A stretch of 64,000 nucleotides of DNA from Mycolicibacterium celeriflavum (GTDB taxonomy: Bacteria; Actinomycetota; Actinomycetes; Mycobacteriales; Mycobacteriaceae): the NCBI RefSeq assembly GCF_010731795.1, contig NZ_AP022591.1, positions 992,001 through 1,056,000 of the forward strand, read 5' to 3'. The notes under the pieces are model-generated. The model was given only the letters and a program-made list of their open reading frames with translations, made no database searches and was not told the DNA's origin. The number at the start of each line of letters is the position of its first letter. The stretch's first letter is position 1. This document shows positions 27,435 to 37,822 of the stretch, in pieces. The position numbers and the translations under genes are program-made.

Positions 27435-28979
27435 GTGGAACTTTCACCGGGAGCGCAGCGCCTCGCGCGCCTCGAGCGGTCGGAATCCGTGCGGACCGGC
27501 CGGTTGGATGCCGCGCTGGTGGCGGTGTTCGCCGTGGCGGTGTCGGCGGCCGGCGCCGCACGGCCGTCGCTGTGGTTCGACGAGGCGGCGACGATCTCGG
27601 CCTCCACTCGGACGATTCCCGAACTGTGGCGTCTGCTGCACAACATCGACGCCGTGCATGGCACGTACTACCTGCTCATGCACGGGTGGTTCACGGTGTT
27701 CCCGGTCACGGAGTTCTACTCGCGGCTGTCGAGTTGTCTGGCCGTCGGTGTGGCGGCGGCCGGCGTCGTCGTGCTGGCGCGCCGCTTCTGGTCCCGCACG
27801 CTCGCCGCGTGTGCGGGGATCATGTTCGCGATCCTCCCCCGCATCACGTGGGCCGGCATCGAGACCCGGTCCTATGCGCTGACGGCCGCGGCAGCGGTCT
27901 GGATGACCGTGTTGCTTCTCGTCGCCGTTCGCCGCAACTCCAAGCGGCTGTGGGCCTGCTACGGGCTTGCCGTGGTGGCTTGCTCGCTGCTCAACGTGTT
28001 CGCGGTGCTGCTGGTGCTCGTTCACGCCGTCGCGCTCGCCGCGGTCGCGGCCAACCGCGCCGTGGTGCACCGGTGGATCGTGACGGTCGCCGTGGCGATC
28101 GCCGCCGTTGTGCCGTTCCTCGTGTTCAGCAGGACGCAGATCGCCCAGGTGCGGTGGATCTCGGCACCGGGATGGGACACCGTCGCGGAGGTCGTGCAGG
28201 AGCAGTACTTCGACCACAGCGTGGCGTTCGCCGTCGTCGCGGCGGCGGTGCTGATCCTGCCTCTGGTGAGGCGCCGATTCCGGCCCACCGATGCCGGCGT
28301 CCGGTCACTGGTTTTGATCAGCCTGGGCTGGATCGTGGTCCCGACCGCGGTCCTGCTGCTCTATTCGGTGTGGCTGGAACCCGTGTACTACCCGCGCTAC
28401 CTCAGCTACACCTCGCCCGCCATGGCGCTGCTGCTGGCGGTCGGCGTCACGGCGATCGCCAGGACACGCGAGACCGTCGCGGCGGTGCTGACGGTTTTCG
28501 CGGTGGCGGCGACGCCGAATTATCTGCTCGAACAGCGGGGGCCGTATGCCAAGGAGGGCATGGACTTCAGCCAGGTCGCCGACGTTATCACCGCGCACGC
28601 CTCCCCTGGTGACTGTCTGGTGCTGGACAACACCACCAATTGGGCGCCCGGCCCCATTCGTCCGCTGACGGCGGCGCGTCCGCAGGCCTACGCTCAGCTC
28701 GTCGACCCCGGCCGCGGACCGCGCGCGGCGGACCGGAACCGGCTGTGGGACGCCCATCTCGGCATCTGGGGGGTGGCCGACCAGCTTCGACGCTGCACCG
28801 TGCTGTGGACCGTCTCCCAACGTGACACCAGCGTCGCGGATCGCGAGAGCGGCACCGCGCTGGATCCGGGCCCGCGCCTTCGCCGCGCGCCTGCATATCG
28901 GGTCCCGCAGGCAATGGGCTTCCGGGTCGTGGAGCGCTGGCAGTTCAGTTTCGCCCAGGTGGTCAAGTCGACGCGGTAA
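27435..28979 (+). CDS. GT-C family mannosyltransferase, CapA-like (Rv1635c position)
   Basis: An integral membrane glycosyltransferase of 514 residues with about 10-11 hydrophobic helices. The GT-C signature is the acidic motif in the first outer loop (LWFDEAATISAS, about 50-61), followed by GTYYLLMHGWF. Enzymes of this class use polyprenyl-phosphate sugars outside the membrane. In M. tuberculosis the gene in this position and orientation, between the Rv1636 and Rv1634 homologues, is capA, which adds the first mannose of the lipoarabinomannan caps; that function here rests on position and class. The C-terminal 110 residues are periplasmic and soluble-looking. GTG 27435 is chosen; a TTG 36 bases upstream is weaker. 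Confidence 0.78.
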   Translation: MELSPGAQRLARLERSESVRTGRLDAALVAVFAVAVSAAGAARPSLWFDEAATISASTRTIPELWRLLHNIDAVHGTYYLLMHGWFTVFPVTEFYSRLSSCLAVGVAAAGVVVLARRFWSRTLAACAGIMFAILPRITWAGIETRSYALTAAAAVWMTVLLLVAVRRNSKRLWACYGLAVVACSLLNVFAVLLVLVHAVALAAVAANRAVVHRWIVTVAVAIAAVVPFLVFSRTQIAQVRWISAPGWDTVAEVVQEQYFDHSVAFAVVAAAVLILPLVRRRFRPTDAGVRSLVLISLGWIVVPTAVLLLYSVWLEPVYYPRYLSYTSPAMALLLAVGVTAIARTRETVAAVLTVFAVAATPNYLLEQRGPYAKEGMDFSQVADVITAHASPGDCLVLDNTTNWAPGPIRPLTAARPQAYAQLVDPGRGPRAADRNRLWDAHLGIWGVADQLRRCTVLWTVSQRDTSVADRESGTALDPGPRLRRAPAYRVPQAMGFRVVERWQFSFAQVVKSTR

Positions 28980-29015
28980 GCGCGTGATCGTGGCGGAACC
29001 GGGTAATCGCTGTGC

Positions 29016-29687
29016 ATGCCCGCACGGCCCAAGCACACTGCCGCGGAGTTCGTTCCGGACACCCGCGATCTCGACGACCTCGCCGACGCCGCAACCGGCT
29101 GCAAGGGGTGCGACCTCTATCTCGACGCGACGCAGACCGTGTTCGGCGGCGGCTCCGCGGACGCCGAGATGATGCTGGTCGGGGAACAGCCCGGCGACCA
29201 GGAGGACAAGGCGGGCGCACCGTTCGTCGGCCCCGCGGGCAAGCTGCTGGACAAGGCGCTGGTGCAAGCCGGGATCGACCGCGGACGGGTGTATGTGACC
29301 AATGCGGTCAAGCACTTCAAGTTCACGCTGCCCGAACGCGGCAAGCGTCGTATCCACAAGACGCCCGGCCGCACCGAGGTGGTGTCCTGCCGGCCATGGC
29401 TGCTCGCCGAACTGGACGCGGTTCGACCCGAAGTGCTGGTGCTGATGGGCGCGACCGCCGCTCAGTCGATGATGGGCAGCGCGTTTCGGCTGACCGCACA
29501 CCGTGGCGAGGCGCTGCGGCTCCCGGAGATCGACGAGATCACCGACCTCGACGTCGACCCCGCCGTCGCGGTCACCGTGCACCCGTCATCGGTGCTTCGG
29601 GGACGGCCCGAAGACCGCGAGGAGGCGTTCGGAGCGCTGGTGTCCGATCTGCGGTTCGCCGCGGGCCTGCGTTCCGCTGCGAGGTGA
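29016..29687 (+). CDS. udgX: UdgX, covalent uracil-DNA glycosylase
   Basis: A uracil-DNA glycosylase-superfamily protein of 223 residues with the UdgX hallmark KRRIH (110-114). In characterised UdgX the His (His114 here) stays covalently bonded to the abasic site after uracil removal. Motif A is [12 protein letters not shown] and motif B is HPSSVLRG. Iron-sulphur ligands are probably Cys29, Cys32 and Cys125, with His100 (TNAVKHFKF) where family 4 enzymes have the fourth Cys. ATG 29016 follows TAATCG by six bases. It begins 36 bp after the glycosyltransferase. Confidence 0.9.
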   Translation: MPARPKHTAAEFVPDTRDLDDLADAATGCKGCDLYLDATQTVFGGGSADAEMMLVGEQPGDQEDKAGAPFVGPAGKLLDKALVQAGIDRGRVYVTNAVKHFKFTLPERGKRRIHKTPGRTEVVSCRPWLLAELDAVRPEVLVLMGATAAQSMMGSAFRLTAHRGEALRLPEIDEITDLDVDPAVAVTVHPSSVLRGRPEDREEAFGALVSDLRFAAGLRSAAR

Positions 29688-29697
29688 GCAGCGTTCG

Positions 29698-29979
29698 CTA
29701 ACAGGCGGCGGGCGGCACCCACATCGACACGGCGGGCGGCACCCACGCGCACGGTCCGCCGTACTGCGGGCCGTTCCAGTAGGCCGGGCTGTCCCAGCGC
29801 GGACCACGGCCGCGGTCATCCCAGTCGTCCCAGTCGTCCCACTTGTCGAGCTTCCACGTCATACCCGGCGCATTCGGCACCGGTTGCTCGGCGTTGGCCA
29901 CACCCGAACCGACGCCCACGGCAGTGGCGGCCAGTGCACCGATGAGCGCGGCCTGCACCCCGATCCTCTTCACAATCAC
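29698..29979 (-). CDS. Small secreted Trp/Asp-rich protein
   Basis: A 93-residue exported protein of unknown function. After a signal peptide ending GSGVANA, the mature part contains a tandem repeat of WDD (KWDDWDDWDDRG) and a repeated AWVPPAVSMWVPPA segment, with cysteines at CAW and the last residue. The DNA shows matching short direct repeats. The start is GTG 29979 with AGGAG eight bases upstream. It is convergent with udgX, 10 bp apart. Confidence 0.72.
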   Translation of the reverse strand: MIVKRIGVQAALIGALAATAVGVGSGVANAEQPVPNAPGMTWKLDKWDDWDDWDDRGRGPRWDSPAYWNGPQYGGPCAWVPPAVSMWVPPAAC

Positions 29980-30027
29980 AACGAAACTCCTACTACTGCA
30001 CCAACTTATCGATTCCCGACCGACGTC

Positions 30028-30033
30028 ATCTTA
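30028..30033 (-). promoter_or_regulatory. -10 box of the small secreted protein gene
   Basis: TAAGAT on the minus strand, giving a leader of about 40 nt that contains the ribosome site. Confidence 0.4.
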
Positions 30034-30139
30034 TCCGTTACGGCCGCCGGCGCGAGCCATGCCGTTGTGCCGCGGCGCCTTTGGCGCGTAACAGCAAACT
30101 GCCGAGCGGACGTTCCCAGTGGTGTGCCGAATTCCGTAC

Positions 30140-31539
30140 CTACGCCCGCAACCGGCCGCCGCTTCGCGTCGACGCCACCAACCCGAGCGCGGCCAGGATC
30201 GCGAAGCCCGCCAACAGCCACCGAGCGGGCGTCGCGGTGCCGGTCTCGGTGAGGTTCACGACGACACCGGCCAGTCCGGCGCCGAACGCACCGCAGATCA
30301 ACTGGACGGTGTTGATTGCGGCGGCCGCCGTCGGCCCCTCCGCCGGGTCGTCGACGCGGCTCATCGCCCATGCCGACAGGTGCGGCCACGCGATGCCCAC
30401 CCCGGCGCCCGTCACGACCAGCGCCAGCGCCCAGACCGCAACGACGGCGGGCGGCGCGTCGTCGCGCATGGTCGCCGCCGCCAGGGCGAGACCCGCGGCC
30501 ATCACCGCGGGGGCGACCGCGACCGTCCGCCTGATCGTGCGCGCGTTGCCCATCGATGCGCTGCCGATCTCGCCGACCGTCCACCCGACCGCCAACCCGG
30601 CGCCGAGGAAGCCGGCGGCCACGGGAGTCAAGCCCCCCAGGCGCTGCCCGAACAGCGGCACATACATGTCCGCCATCGTCGCGGCCATCAGCACGCCGAG
30701 GGTCAGGTAGATCCACTTCAACGGCCCGGGCCCAAACGCGCTGGGCGGCAACACAGCCGCGGATAGCCGCCGGTCGACGAACAGAAACGCCGCCACCAGA
30801 ACAGCACCGAGGCCGAGCAGCACTGCGGTGATCCGCGCGTCGCGCGGCACTCCGGCAGCGCTGACCGCCAGCGCCGCGACACCCAACAGGATCAGCGACG
30901 GCACGGGGATCGGCGTCCTGGCGACGTCGAGTCGACGACGCGCCGCGCGGGTAGGGCCAACGGCACCAGTACGCCGATCGCCGCGGTCAGGATCGCCAGC
31001 ACTCCGAAGGACCAACGCCACGAACCGAATTGGGAGAATAGTCCACCGGCGGCGGGACCCAGCAGCGTGCCCACGCCCCACATCGCCGACACCAACGCCG
31101 ACGCCTTGGTCCACAACCGTTGGGGCAGAGCGGTGTTGATCACCGCATAGCCCAGCCCGGCCAACAGCCCACCGGCCAGCCCTTGCACCGTGCGGCCGAC
31201 CAGCAGCGCGGCCATCGTGGGTGCCGCAGCACACGCCACGCTGCCGGCACCGAACACGGTCAGCGCCAAGAGATATGACGACCGAGGACCCAAGCGCATC
31301 AACGTCGAGTGCACGGTGGTGGCCGCGACCACCGAGGCGACCAGGTACACCGCCGTCACCCAGGCATATAGCCGGTGCCCGCCGATGTCGGCGACCGCGC
31401 TGGGCATCAAGCTGATGGTCAGGAACTCGTTGGTGGCGTACAGCGCGACGCCGCCTGCGAGCACGGTGCTGGCGCCCAGGTATTTCGGCCCAAGCAGGTC
31501 GCGCCACCGGCCCGTGGTGGTGGTCGCTGTATCGGTCAC
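30140..31539 (-). pseudogene. MFS drug-efflux transporter (Rv1634-like), frameshifted
   Basis: A 14-helix-type major facilitator transporter of about 465 residues split over two frames. The N-terminal half reads from GTG 31539 (MTDTATTTTGRWRDLLGP, with ATNEFLTISLMPSAV and GRTVQGLAGGLLAGLGYAV) to about 30935. There the frame breaks, and the family sequence resumes in another frame (RLDVARTPIPVPSLILLG) to the stop at 30140. The shift equals loss of one base within a GTCGA-rich stretch at about 30921-30945. Both halves keep normal coding character, so this is a recent mutation or a sequencing error. TAGCGT lies six bases before the GTG (leaderless). Confidence 0.8.
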
Positions 31540-31545
31540 CCGGTC

Positions 31546-31551
31546 ACGCTA
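31546..31551 (-). promoter_or_regulatory. -10 box of the efflux transporter, leaderless layout
   Basis: TAGCGT, then GACCGG, then GTG 31539. Confidence 0.55.
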
Positions 31552-31587
31552 TGAGCTGAACCGCACTTGAGGTCAAGCCGCGGCCCG

Positions 31588-33738
<2,151 letters not shown>

Positions 33739-33746
33739 AATGCACC

Positions 33747-33752
33747 AGGTTA
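33747..33752 (-). promoter_or_regulatory. -10 box of uvrB
   Basis: TAACCT, eight bases before ATG 33738. Confidence 0.45.
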
Positions 33753-33815
33753 AGCGTGCGCACCGACAACTTCATTCCCGTGGCGGCGGCCGCCCCACCG
33801 ACGGCCCGGTGGCCC

Positions 33816-33821
33816 TATCCT
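33816..33821 (+). promoter_or_regulatory. -10 box of the DUF402 gene
   Basis: TATCCT followed by six bases and then the ATC codon at 33828, the same spacing as at confirmed-looking leaderless starts nearby. Confidence 0.45.
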
Positions 33822-33827
33822 TGATCC

Positions 33828-34334
33828 ATCCACGCTCCCAAGCACGAGACGTTCGACCTGCGCGCCCACACAAACACCGATCCGAAGGGCGTCGTGCGGC
33901 CGGTCGAGATCTACACGGTCCGACCGTGGGGCCTCTATATGGCTCGTCCGGCTCCCGGTCGCACCCAGTTCCACTACCTGGAGTCGTGGCTGCTGCCGTC
34001 CCTGCGGCTGCGCGCGACGGTGTTCCACTTCAATCCGGGCCACGAACTGGACCAGGACTACTACCTCGACGTCGGGCGCTACACGCCCGGCCGGGACGTC
34101 TGGCATTCCGAGGACCACTACCTCGACCTGGTGGTCCGCACCGGCGAGGGGGCCGACCTCTGCGACGTCGACGAACTGCTCACCGCGGTGCGGCACAACC
34201 TGCTGACACCGGAGACCGGCGAGCAGGCGGTACAGGCTGCGGTGTCCGCGATCGACGGGCTGTCACGGCACGGCTACGACCTGAACCGTTGGCTAGCCGG
34301 TCAAGGTATGCCGCTGACCTGGCGCGATGGGTAG
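33828..34334 (+). CDS. DUF402 family protein (Rv1632c-like), start uncertain
   Basis: A DUF402-type beta-barrel protein, up to 168 residues; some relatives are nucleotide phosphatases, but no function is assigned here. The conserved body includes YLESWLLPSLRLRATVFHF, DQDYYLDVGRY and EDHYLDLVVRTGEG. The coding pattern extends upstream of the first GTG (33894) as IHAPKHETFDLRAHTNTDPKG, back to ATC 33828; a TGA at 33822-33824 closes the frame, and there is no ATG/GTG/TTG in between. A TATCCT box six bases before ATC suggests a leaderless message starting there. An ATCCATCC tandem duplication (33824-33831) may have altered the start. The short form is 33894-34334. Confidence 0.7.
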   Translation: MHAPKHETFDLRAHTNTDPKGVVRPVEIYTVRPWGLYMARPAPGRTQFHYLESWLLPSLRLRATVFHFNPGHELDQDYYLDVGRYTPGRDVWHSEDHYLDLVVRTGEGADLCDVDELLTAVRHNLLTPETGEQAVQAAVSAIDGLSRHGYDLNRWLAGQGMPLTWRDG

Positions 34335-34385
34335 CCACCACGGTGATGTCACCGATCATGAATTTGTCCGCACCGCGACGAACGG

Positions 34386-34391
34386 TAGTCT
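34386..34391 (+). promoter_or_regulatory. -10 box of the secreted protein gene
   Basis: TAGTCT, eight bases before GTG 34400. Confidence 0.4.
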
Positions 34392-34399
34392 CTGATCAC

Positions 34400-34924
34400 G
34401 TGAATCCCATCGAACGCACGCCCTTCGCTGCCTGCGTCGCTGCAGGGGTCGTGTTGGTGGGCTCCCTGGTGGCCCCCGCGGTCGCGTCGGCTGAGCCGGT
34501 CGGTTCCGGCAGCGAGGTGGCGCCGGCGCCCACCCAGCCCAAAATCCTGCACAACGTCATCTACCGGGCGCGGGCCGACGGCACATCCCGCGGCGCGGTC
34601 GTCGCGTACAAGATGGACGACCAGAACGTCAACAGTGCGCAACCCACGCTGCTGCCCGGTCAGACCTTCGAGGTCAACACGGTGTTGGCGGACCCCAAGC
34701 TGGCCGGCATGGAGATCTCGATCGAATGGCCGTACGGGTCGAACCTGCACTGCGAGATCCTCGTCGACAACCAGATCGTCGCCAAGGCCGATCAGTTCAT
34801 CGCGCCGCGGTTGCTCCGGCCGAAGGACGATCCGATGTACGGGGTGCTGCAATGTGGTGCGCCGCTGAATCTTCCGGTGGACGGCGCTCCGGACGCCGCG
34901 GTCAGCACGCCGCCGCCGGCATGA
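34400..34924 (+). CDS. Secreted protein of unknown function
   Basis: A 174-residue exported protein. The signal peptide (MNPIERTPFAACVAAGVVLVGSL...) ends about VASA-EP. The mature part is beta-rich (ILHNVIYRARADGTSRGAVV; TFEVNTVLADPKLAGMEISI) with two Cys (LHCEI, LQCGA) likely paired, and a Pro-rich tail. No lipobox is seen. It lies between DUF402 and convergent coaE, 13 bp from the coaE stop. I do not recognise the family. Confidence 0.75.
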   Translation: MNPIERTPFAACVAAGVVLVGSLVAPAVASAEPVGSGSEVAPAPTQPKILHNVIYRARADGTSRGAVVAYKMDDQNVNSAQPTLLPGQTFEVNTVLADPKLAGMEISIEWPYGSNLHCEILVDNQIVAKADQFIAPRLLRPKDDPMYGVLQCGAPLNLPVDGAPDAAVSTPPPA

Positions 34925-34937
34925 GCTCCGGGGACCC

Positions 34938-36149
34938 TCAGGGCCGCCACCCGGTGGCATCGGCCCACGCCCACGCACGTCGGTACGCGTCGAGGAGCCA
35001 CGGCTCTTTCGCGTCGGCGTAGGAACCGGTCTCGGTGTGCCCCTGGGCGACGACCTGCCGCTTCAGCGCGAGGTAGTCGGCTTGGGCATCTGGGTTCGCG
35101 CGTAACCAGTCGACGAAGAGCAGCGCGAACTGTTGGCCCGGCCAGCCATCGACCCGTAGATGGACGTTCGTCGGCCGACCGGGATCGGCGGAGCAGTGAA
35201 TTCGCTTGTGCCACAGCGCGTCATCGTCGGAGTGGTCGAATTCCGCGGCCGTGCTGCGGGCGTCCGGCTTGCCGACGTCGGCGGTGATCGGCATGCAGAC
35301 ATAGCCGGCCGTCGTCAATGCCTCGCGTAGTTCGTCGGCGACATCGAGCGAGCCGACCGTCACCTGGACGTCGATCACGTCCTTGGCGTCGAGTCCGGGC
35401 ACCGCGGTGGAACCGATGTGGTCGATACGCACGGCACGGTGCCCGCACGCGGTGTTGAGCCGCGCCAGGATGCGCTGTGCCTGGTCGGGCCATGTCGGGT
35501 CGTAGGGCACCAGTACCGGTTCGCAGTGTGCGGGCCGATTCTCGTGCAGGTTGTGCGCGAACGGCACGATCCGTTCGTGCCACAGCGCTCGCGCCGCGCT
35601 GACCAGCGCAGCTGTGGTGCCCGCGTTGTCCAGCCACACGTCGGCGACGGCCCGGCGCTGTTCCTCGTTGGCTTGCGCGGCGATCCGCGCCCGGGCGTCC
35701 TCTTCGGTGAAACCCCGGTGCTCGATCAACCGCTTCACCCGCACGTCCTCGTCGGCGTGCACGATCACCACAAGCGGGAACATCGGTGCCATACCGGATT
35801 CGACCAGCAGCGGGATGTCTTCGACGATCACGGCGTCTTCGGCGGCAGCCGCGATCAACTCCGATCGGCGGTGCGCGACCAGCGGATGGACGATCCCGTT
35901 GAGGGTCTTGCGCTTCTCCTCGTCGCTGAACGCGATGGCGGCGAGCGCCGGCCTGTTGAGCGCGCCGTCGTCGTGCAGAATCTGCTCGCCGAATGCGTCG
36001 ACCAGCTTGGCCAGCCCCTCGGTCCCGGGCTCGACGACCTCGCGAGCGATCACGTCGCCGTCGACGACGATTCCCCCGAGCTCACTGAACGTCGCGGACA
36101 CCGTCGATTTCCCGGCGCCGATACCGCCGGAGAGCCCAATGCGCAGCAC
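34938..36149 (-). CDS. coaE: Dephospho-CoA kinase fused to a GrpB/UPF0157 domain
   Basis: CoaE catalyses the last step of coenzyme A synthesis, phosphorylating dephospho-CoA at the 3' ribose. Residues 1-200 are the kinase, with the P-loop GLSGGIGAGKST (6-17), DVIAREVV and HPLVAHRR. Residues about 210-400 are a GrpB/UPF0157 nucleotidyltransferase-like domain (IDHIGSTAVPGLDAKDVIDV), a fusion typical of mycobacteria and proposed to aid folding or regulation. The product has 403 residues. The start is GTG 36149, 18 bp after rpsA on the same strand, so it is probably co-transcribed with rpsA. Confidence 0.96.
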   Translation of the reverse strand: MLRIGLSGGIGAGKSTVSATFSELGGIVVDGDVIAREVVEPGTEGLAKLVDAFGEQILHDDGALNRPALAAIAFSDEEKRKTLNGIVHPLVAHRRSELIAAAAEDAVIVEDIPLLVESGMAPMFPLVVIVHADEDVRVKRLIEHRGFTEEDARARIAAQANEEQRRAVADVWLDNAGTTAALVSAARALWHERIVPFAHNLHENRPAHCEPVLVPYDPTWPDQAQRILARLNTACGHRAVRIDHIGSTAVPGLDAKDVIDVQVTVGSLDVADELREALTTAGYVCMPITADVGKPDARSTAAEFDHSDDDALWHKRIHCSADPGRPTNVHLRVDGWPGQQFALLFVDWLRANPDAQADYLALKRQVVAQGHTETGSYADAKEPWLLDAYRRAWAWADATGWRP

Positions 36150-36167
36150 CGCCCAGCCTGTCGGCTG

Positions 36168-37613
36168 TCAGGCGTTGCCTGCGAGCTTTTCCCGCAGTGC
36201 CGCGAGTTGGGCGTCGCTGGCCAGCGATCCGCCCGCCGACGGCTCCTCGCCACGCGAGGTGCCGTTGGAGGAAGACGGAGCCGCTGCTGCTTCTGCGTCT
36301 GCGGCGGCGAACTTCTCCATCTGCGCGGTGTGCATCTTGTGCCGGCGCTCGGCCTCGGCGTAGCGGGACTCCCACTCCTCACGCTGCTTCTCGAAACCCT
36401 CGAGCCACTCGTTGGTCTCGGAGTCGAAGCCCTCCGGGAAGATGTAGTTGCCCTGCTCGTCGTAGCTGTCGGCCATGCCGTACTTCGAGGGGTCGAACTC
36501 CTCGGTGTAGTCCTCGTTGGCCTGCTTGAGGCTCAGCGAGATGCGGCGCCGCTCCAAATCGATGTCGATGACCTTGACCATCGCGTCGTCGCCGACCTGC
36601 ACCACCTGGTCCGGGACCTCGACGTGGCGCTCGGACAGCTCGGAGATGTGCACGAGGCCCTCGATACCCTCCTCGACGCGGACGAACGCGCCGAACGGCA
36701 CCAGCTTGGTGACCTTGCCCGGCACGATCTGGCCGATCGCGTGGGTGCGGGCGAAGTGCCGCCACGGATCTTCCTGAGTCGCCTTGAGCGACAACGAAAC
36801 CCGCTCGCGGTCCATGTCGACGTCGAGCACCTCGACGGTGACCTCGTCGCCCACCTGAACCACCTCGGACGGGTGATCGATGTGCTTCCACGACAGCTCG
36901 GAGACGTGCACCAGGCCGTCGACACCGCCGAGATCGACGAACGCGCCGAAGTTGACGATGCTGCTGACGACACCCTTGCGGATGGCGCCCTTCTGCAGCT
37001 GGTTGAGGAACTCGCTGCGCACCTCGGACTGGGTCTGCTCCAACCAGGCGCGACGGCTCAGCACCACGTTGTTGCGGTTCTTGTCCAACTCGATGATCTT
37101 GGCCTCGATCTCCTTGCCGATGTACGGCTGCAGATCGCGGACTCGACGCATCTCGACCAGGGACGCCGGCAGGAAGCCGCGCAGGCCGATGTCGAGGATC
37201 AGGCCGCCCTTGACGACCTCGATGACGGTGCCCTTGACGGCCTCGTCCTTTTCTTTGAGCTCTTCGATGGTGCCCCAGGCGCGCTCGTACTGGGCGCGCT
37301 TCTTGGAGAGGATCAGGCGGCCTTCCTTGTCCTCCTTGGTGAGGACCAGAGCCTCGACCTCATCGCCCACGGAAACGACCTCGTTGGGGTCGACGTCGTG
37401 CTTGATGGAGAGCTCTCGGGAAGGGATGACGCCTTCGGTCTTGTAACCGATGTCGAGCAGGACCTCGTCACGGTCAACCTTGACGATGGTTCCCTCGACG
37501 ATGTCGCCATCGTTGAAGTATTTGATGGTCTTGTCGATGGCGGCGAGAAAGTCCTCGCTCGAGCCGATGTCGTTGACGGCTACTTGCGGCGAGGTGACGG
37601 AGGGACTTGGCAT
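36168..37613 (-). CDS. rpsA: 30S ribosomal protein bS1
   Basis: Ribosomal protein S1 binds mRNA on the 30S subunit. It has 481 residues, the mycobacterial length, with four S1 RNA-binding domains (about 34-105, 123-190, 208-278 and 293-365; for example GAIRKGVVSSIVNFGAFVDL and GKVTKLVPFGAFVRVEEGIE). An acidic, low-complexity tail (about 390-481) follows. The start is ATG 37613 (MPSPSVTSPQVAVND) with GGAG 10 bases upstream; the frame continues to 37703 without conserved sequence. In M. tuberculosis the tail has been linked to pyrazinoic acid. Confidence 0.97.
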   Translation of the reverse strand: MPSPSVTSPQVAVNDIGSSEDFLAAIDKTIKYFNDGDIVEGTIVKVDRDEVLLDIGYKTEGVIPSRELSIKHDVDPNEVVSVGDEVEALVLTKEDKEGRLILSKKRAQYERAWGTIEELKEKDEAVKGTVIEVVKGGLILDIGLRGFLPASLVEMRRVRDLQPYIGKEIEAKIIELDKNRNNVVLSRRAWLEQTQSEVRSEFLNQLQKGAIRKGVVSSIVNFGAFVDLGGVDGLVHVSELSWKHIDHPSEVVQVGDEVTVEVLDVDMDRERVSLSLKATQEDPWRHFARTHAIGQIVPGKVTKLVPFGAFVRVEEGIEGLVHISELSERHVEVPDQVVQVGDDAMVKVIDIDLERRRISLSLKQANEDYTEEFDPSKYGMADSYDEQGNYIFPEGFDSETNEWLEGFEKQREEWESRYAEAERRHKMHTAQMEKFAAADAEAAAAPSSSNGTSRGEEPSAGGSLASDAQLAALREKLAGNA

Positions 37614-37808
37614 GTGGTGGGTTGCTCCGGACAGGTTTGATCGTAGGGACTTGGGACGTTCGAGTTGTTGGTTCGGCGCGGGCGCCGAGATTGTGCTGTG
37701 CACCCGCCGCGGAAGAATGCAAAAACCACAGACAGGTACCGGTAGAGGTTACTCGACTGGGCACATGCTGGCCAAACCCGGTACCCAGCCTGAGGCGCGG
37801 GTCCCCGC

Positions 37809-37814
37809 TACGCT
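37809..37814 (+). promoter_or_regulatory. -10 box of the PrsW-like gene
   Basis: TACGCT, eight bases before GTG 37823. Confidence 0.45.
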
Positions 37815-37822
37815 GACTTCTC

